DNA from: Eggerthellaceae bacterium
GTDB taxonomy: Bacteria; Actinomycetota; Coriobacteriia; Coriobacteriales; Eggerthellaceae
NCBI GenBank assembly: GCA_900754495.1
Contig: CAAEDC010000165.1
Span: forward strand, 1-17,825
Direction of reading: 5' to 3'
Length of the DNA stretch: 17,825 nt
Position 1 is the first letter of the stretch. The number at the start of each line of letters is the position of its first letter. The translations under genes were made by a program, and so were the position numbers. The notes beneath the pieces are model-generated. The model saw only the letters and a list, made by a program, of their open reading frames with translations, was not told where the DNA came from and did not search any database. Of this stretch, positions 14,900 to 17,825 are shown piece after piece.

Positions 14900-16129
14900 A
14901 TGCGCACGATGAGTCATGGTGAATGGTACGGATTGGATGAGCTGGGCCGCGGATGCGCGCGCCCGTTCGAAGCGCCGCCGTCCGTCGACGCCGGGATGCG
15001 GGGCGGGATGCGTCCCCATGCCGTGCGACGCCAGATGGTGCGCGACGAGCCCGAGCCGGTGCGCGAGGCGTTCCCCGCCGCGCTGGAGGAGCGTTTGCGC
15101 GCGACCGAGGAGAAGCTGGATCAGCTGCTGTGCGCCGCACGGGCGTTCGGCGACGGCATGGCGGCGCATGACGCCGTCGAGAAGGAGCGCGCGACGGCGC
15201 TGGAAGGCGCCGAGAAGGAACGCGCGATGGCGCTCGGCGAGCTGAAGGAGGGCGTGGACGCGCTCTCCGAGCAGTTCAAGGCGCGCATCTCCAAGACCGA
15301 TTACGAGGAGGCGACGCTCAAGCGCATCTCCGACGAGCTTGACGAGCATCGCAGCGGTCTGTACCGCAAGATCGTCGAGCCCCTGATCAACGAAGTCATC
15401 GACGTCCATCAGGACATGAGCGCCACCATCGCGTCCTACCGCCGCAAGGCGGAGGAGGGCGATCGGGACGATCTCGCCGCGCGCATCCGCCGCGACCTCG
15501 ACGAGTTCCGGTTGATGCTGGGGGACATCCTGCGCAACTGGAACGTCGAGGTGTGGCGTCCGGAGCCCGGCGAGCCGCTGGAGCCGTTGCGCTGCCGCGC
15601 GGTGCGCGCCGTGCCGACCGGCGACAGGGATTGCCACCGCACGGTGGCCGAGTCGCTGACGTGCGGATATGCCTTCGAAGGCAAGATCCTCCGTCCCGCC
15701 CAGGTGGTGGCGTTCACGTACAAGTCCAAGCCCGAGGCCGAGTCCGAGCCCGAGGAGCCTCAGCCTTCTGATGTGGCAGCGGCGGTGGAGACGGGCGCGG
15801 CGGAGCCGCCGGCTGCGATCGCTCAGCCGTCTGATGCGGCCGCGGAGGCGCCAGCTGCGCCCGCGGAGCCGGAGACGGCAGCCGCGGATGCCGGATCCTC
15901 GACGATGCCGGAGATGGGCTCGCGGACGGAGGAGCATCCGGCCTGTGAACCGCCGCTGTCGTCGAGCGAGGCGGCAGCAGCGGTCGCCCAGGCGCTGCAG
16001 GGGACGGACGAGGCGTGCGGGGAGGGCGAGGCGCCTTTCGCCGGTCAGCCCCGTTGCGTTCCCCCCGCCCCTCCGGCGCCCCCGGCGCCGCGCGCGGCAA
16101 AGGCGGGTGATCGCCTGAAGGTCGAGTGA
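14900..16129 (+). CDS. GrpE-like nucleotide exchange factor with long C-terminal tail
   Basis: 409 residues. Residues 60-180 are a long helical coiled coil (LEERLRATEEKLDQLL and on) including an 11-residue repeat, EKERATALEGA / EKERAMALGEL. Residues about 215-275 match the GrpE beta domain: NVEVWRPEPGEPLEPL, then the pattern VPTGDRDCHRTVAESLTCGY and ILRPAQVVAFTY, the family's closing consensus. GrpE dimers release ADP from Hsp70 proteins. Housekeeping GrpE ends here at about 200 residues in total. This one has an N-terminal extension and a tail of about 135 residues rich in Ala, Pro and Glu with degenerate QPSDxAAA repeats, probably disordered. GAGGAG (14888-14893) sits 6 nt before the ATG; a second ATG at 14909 is possible. 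The Hsp70 gene follows 86 nt later, so this is clearly its partner. Family call firm; a dedicated rather than housekeeping copy is inferred from the context. Confidence 0.87.
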   Translation: MRTMSHGEWYGLDELGRGCARPFEAPPSVDAGMRGGMRPHAVRRQMVRDEPEPVREAFPAALEERLRATEEKLDQLLCAARAFGDGMAAHDAVEKERATALEGAEKERAMALGELKEGVDALSEQFKARISKTDYEEATLKRISDELDEHRSGLYRKIVEPLINEVIDVHQDMSATIASYRRKAEEGDRDDLAARIRRDLDEFRLMLGDILRNWNVEVWRPEPGEPLEPLRCRAVRAVPTGDRDCHRTVAESLTCGYAFEGKILRPAQVVAFTYKSKPEAESEPEEPQPSDVAAAVETGAAEPPAAIAQPSDAAAEAPAAPAEPETAAADAGSSTMPEMGSRTEEHPACEPPLSSSEAAAAVAQALQGTDEACGEGEAPFAGQPRCVPPAPPAPPAPRAAKAGDRLKVE

Positions 16130-16132
16130 GAC

Positions 16133-16160
16133 GCCGCCGCCGTCCGATGCGGGCGGCGGC
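16133..16160 (+). other. GC hairpin between GrpE-like and Hsp70 genes
   Basis: GCCGCCGCC (16133-16141) is followed by GGCGGCGGC (16152-16160): a perfect 9-bp stem with a 10-nt loop, starting 3 nt after the GrpE-like stop. No U-run follows, so rather than a full terminator it may be an attenuator or processing/stability element that changes the GrpE:Hsp70 ratio. Chance in GC-rich DNA cannot be excluded. Confidence 0.35.
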
Positions 16161-16215
16161 CACACCCTCCATCCGCTTCAACTTCAACCTCCACCCCTAC
16201 TGAAAGGAACCGATC

Positions 16216-17820
16216 ATGCAATCCACCGTTTTCGGCATCGACCTGGGCACCGCCTGTTCCAACGCCTCCTACATCGACGCGACGGGCAACGTCGTCACCG
16301 CCCGCAGCTCCGAAGGCGCCAACACCACGCCGTCGGTCGTGTACTTCACCGACAACGGCGACACGACTGTGGGCGAGGTTGCCAAGGACCTCGCGCTGGT
16401 CGAGCCCGACCGCACGGCGCAGCTCGTGAAGCCGCTCATGGGCAAGGACGAGCCCGCCATCGTCGTCGACGGCGTGGCGAAATCCCCCGAGGAGGTCTCC
16501 AGCTACATCCTGCGCAAGGTCGCCCAGGACGCCGTCCAAAGCTCCGGCATGGACATCGACGGGGTCGTCGTGACCGTCCCCGCCCACTTCGGCGACGTCG
16601 AGCGCGCGGCAACCAAGGCCGCGGCGGAGATCGCCGGATTGAACCTCATCAACCTGGTGCAGGAGCCGGTTGCCGCCGCCGTGTACTACGGCTGCACCAA
16701 AAGCGACGCCGACAGCGTCGTGATGGTGTACGACTTGGGCGGCGGCACGTTCGACGCGTCGGTCATCGCGATCACGCGCAACGACGAGGGCACCGACATC
16801 CGCGTCGTGTGCGCCGACGGCAACCACAACCTGGGCGGGCGTCTGTGGGACGATCAGATCGTCAACTACCTCGCCGACGCGTTCGTGAGCCAGACCGGCT
16901 ACGAGGACGAGTTCGACCCTTACGCCCAGCAGGCACTGCGCAATGCCGCCGAGAAAGCGAAGAAGCACCTGTCCAGCAAGGACGAGGACACCGTCGCGTT
17001 GAACATCGCCGGGCTGCCGGCGCGCATCTCGCTGACGCGCGAGACGTTCGACCAGATGACGAGCCATCTGCTCTCGCAAACCATCGAGATCACGCGCTCG
17101 ACGCTCGACAACGCCGCCTCCAAGGGCTGCGTCGTCGAGAAGATCCTGCTGGTCGGCGGCTCCACCCGCATGCCCCAGGTCGTCGAGGCGCTGAAGGCAA
17201 ACTTCCCCGACATCCCGCTTGAGATCAACGATCCCGACGAGGCCGTCTCCAAGGGCGCGGCGCTGTGCGCGCTCGACATCCTGGCGGGCAAGGGCGCGCC
17301 GGGCGAGGGCGGGGTGTCCGACGAGAGCGTCGTGAGCCAGCTGCAGCTGACGGGCAACGCGGTGCCGCTCACCATCCACTACGCCACGACCAAAAGCTAC
17401 GGCGTCCAGGTGCTCGACGTCAAAACGAACCGCGACATGGTGTGCAACCTCATCCAGAAGAACCAGCAGATCACGTCGGATGACCACACCTACCGCGTGG
17501 AGCGCATCTTCGGCACCAACGTCGACAACCAGCAGACCGTCGAGGTGCGCGTGTTCGAGAACGACGAGGAGCTCGACCTCATCCCGATCGACCGCGATCC
17601 CATCAAGACCGCGACGTTCGACCTGAACGGCTCGAGCCTGCCGAAGAACTCCCCGATCGAGGTGGCGTTCTGCCTGTCCGAGGAGGGCCTGCTCTCGGTG
17701 ACGGCCATGGAGCCGCAAAGCGGCCGCAACCTGGAGTTCGACGTGCAGGTGAGCAGCGGTCTGTCGCCCGAGGAGGTCGAGCGCATCAAAAACGACGCGC
17801 TCACCGTCGAGGTCCAGTAG
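16216..17820 (+). CDS. Hsp70-family chaperone lacking the C-terminal lid
   Basis: 534 residues against about 600-640 for DnaK. ATPase domain: phosphate-1 GIDLGTACS (7-15), VTVPAHFGDVERAATK (119-134), NLVQEPVAAAVYYG (146-159), phosphate-2 VYDLGGGTFDASVI (171-184), adenosine motif LLVGGSTRMPQV (311-322). All nucleotide-contact motifs look intact. The usual interdomain linker (DVLLLDVTPLSLG in DnaK) is absent; a Gly/Ser/Glu-rich stretch (359-372) and HYATTKSYGV stand there. Residues about 380-515 form the substrate-binding beta domain (strands around QTVEVRVFEND and FCLSEEGLLSVTAM). The helical lid and the EEVD-like tail are missing; the protein ends soon after GLSPEEVERIKNDA. GAAAGGAA lies 6 nt upstream of the ATG. 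No J-protein is nearby. A dedicated Hsp70 paralogue working with the linked GrpE-like factor is likely; not the housekeeping dnaK. Confidence 0.92.
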   Translation: MQSTVFGIDLGTACSNASYIDATGNVVTARSSEGANTTPSVVYFTDNGDTTVGEVAKDLALVEPDRTAQLVKPLMGKDEPAIVVDGVAKSPEEVSSYILRKVAQDAVQSSGMDIDGVVVTVPAHFGDVERAATKAAAEIAGLNLINLVQEPVAAAVYYGCTKSDADSVVMVYDLGGGTFDASVIAITRNDEGTDIRVVCADGNHNLGGRLWDDQIVNYLADAFVSQTGYEDEFDPYAQQALRNAAEKAKKHLSSKDEDTVALNIAGLPARISLTRETFDQMTSHLLSQTIEITRSTLDNAASKGCVVEKILLVGGSTRMPQVVEALKANFPDIPLEINDPDEAVSKGAALCALDILAGKGAPGEGGVSDESVVSQLQLTGNAVPLTIHYATTKSYGVQVLDVKTNRDMVCNLIQKNQQITSDDHTYRVERIFGTNVDNQQTVEVRVFENDEELDLIPIDRDPIKTATFDLNGSSLPKNSPIEVAFCLSEEGLLSVTAMEPQSGRNLEFDVQVSSGLSPEEVERIKNDALTVEVQ

Positions 17821-17825
17821 AGGCA

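Noticed and set aside
14562..15140. An upstream extension of the NACHT frame adding 193 residues
   Set aside because: The extension is low complexity, overlaps the divergent GrpE-like gene and its dyad, and has no ribosome site; ATG 14561 does.
1..17825. CRISPR arrays, tRNA/rRNA genes, insertion sequences, phage genes
   Set aside because: No regularly spaced repeats, cloverleaf-like conserved arms, transposase or integrase motifs, or terminal inverted repeats were seen on either strand.

Overview
The window is GC-rich bacterial DNA. Genes are tightly packed, third codon positions favour G/C, and long spurious open frames lie opposite the real genes. This fits a high-GC actinobacterium. A Coriobacteriia-type gut anaerobe is my best guess from the look of the flippase and codon use, but no marker gene here settles it.

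Left edge (1-1655, minus): a membrane flippase of the Wzx/polysaccharide-export type, cut by the window edge. It has its own probable -10 box (TATAAT, 1733-1738) and is separated from the next gene by a strong GC hairpin, so it is probably a separate transcription unit.

Main block (1883-14561, minus): nine genes pointing the same way. In order of transcription they are: a 975-residue NACHT/STAND-type NTPase; a 269-residue coiled-coil plus YbjN-like protein; a 1081-residue multidomain protein with what may be a degenerate P-loop domain; a 66-residue two-helix membrane protein; a 510-residue membrane-anchored zinc-ribbon GTPase; a 246-residue coiled-coil protein; a 331-residue protein with a disordered N-terminus and a YbjN-like domain; a 150-residue small YbjN-like protein; and a 397-residue CbxX/CfxQ-type AAA+ ATPase. 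Junctions are short or overlapping (1 nt, 13 nt, a 4-nt ATGA overlap, 9 nt, 18 nt), apart from gaps of 123, 209 and 208 nt.

Right block (14900-17820, plus): a GrpE-like nucleotide exchange factor with a long Ala/Pro/Glu tail, followed by an Hsp70 that has the ATPase domain and the substrate-binding beta domain but no helical lid. These diverge from the NACHT gene across a 338-nt region. That region holds a near-perfect 40-bp dyad upstream of the GrpE gene and a TACAAT -10 candidate facing the NACHT gene.

Interpretation (inference): the divergent units look like one functional cassette. An Hsp70/GrpE pair without a J-protein, an AAA+ remodeller, a STAND sensor, a membrane GTPase with a possible pseudo-GTPase partner, and three YbjN-like (type III-chaperone-fold) proteins that could act as client adaptors suggest a chaperone- and NTPase-driven signalling, stress or conflict system at the membrane. 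I do not recognise this exact combination as a named system. No RNA genes, insertion sequences, phage genes or CRISPR arrays were seen.
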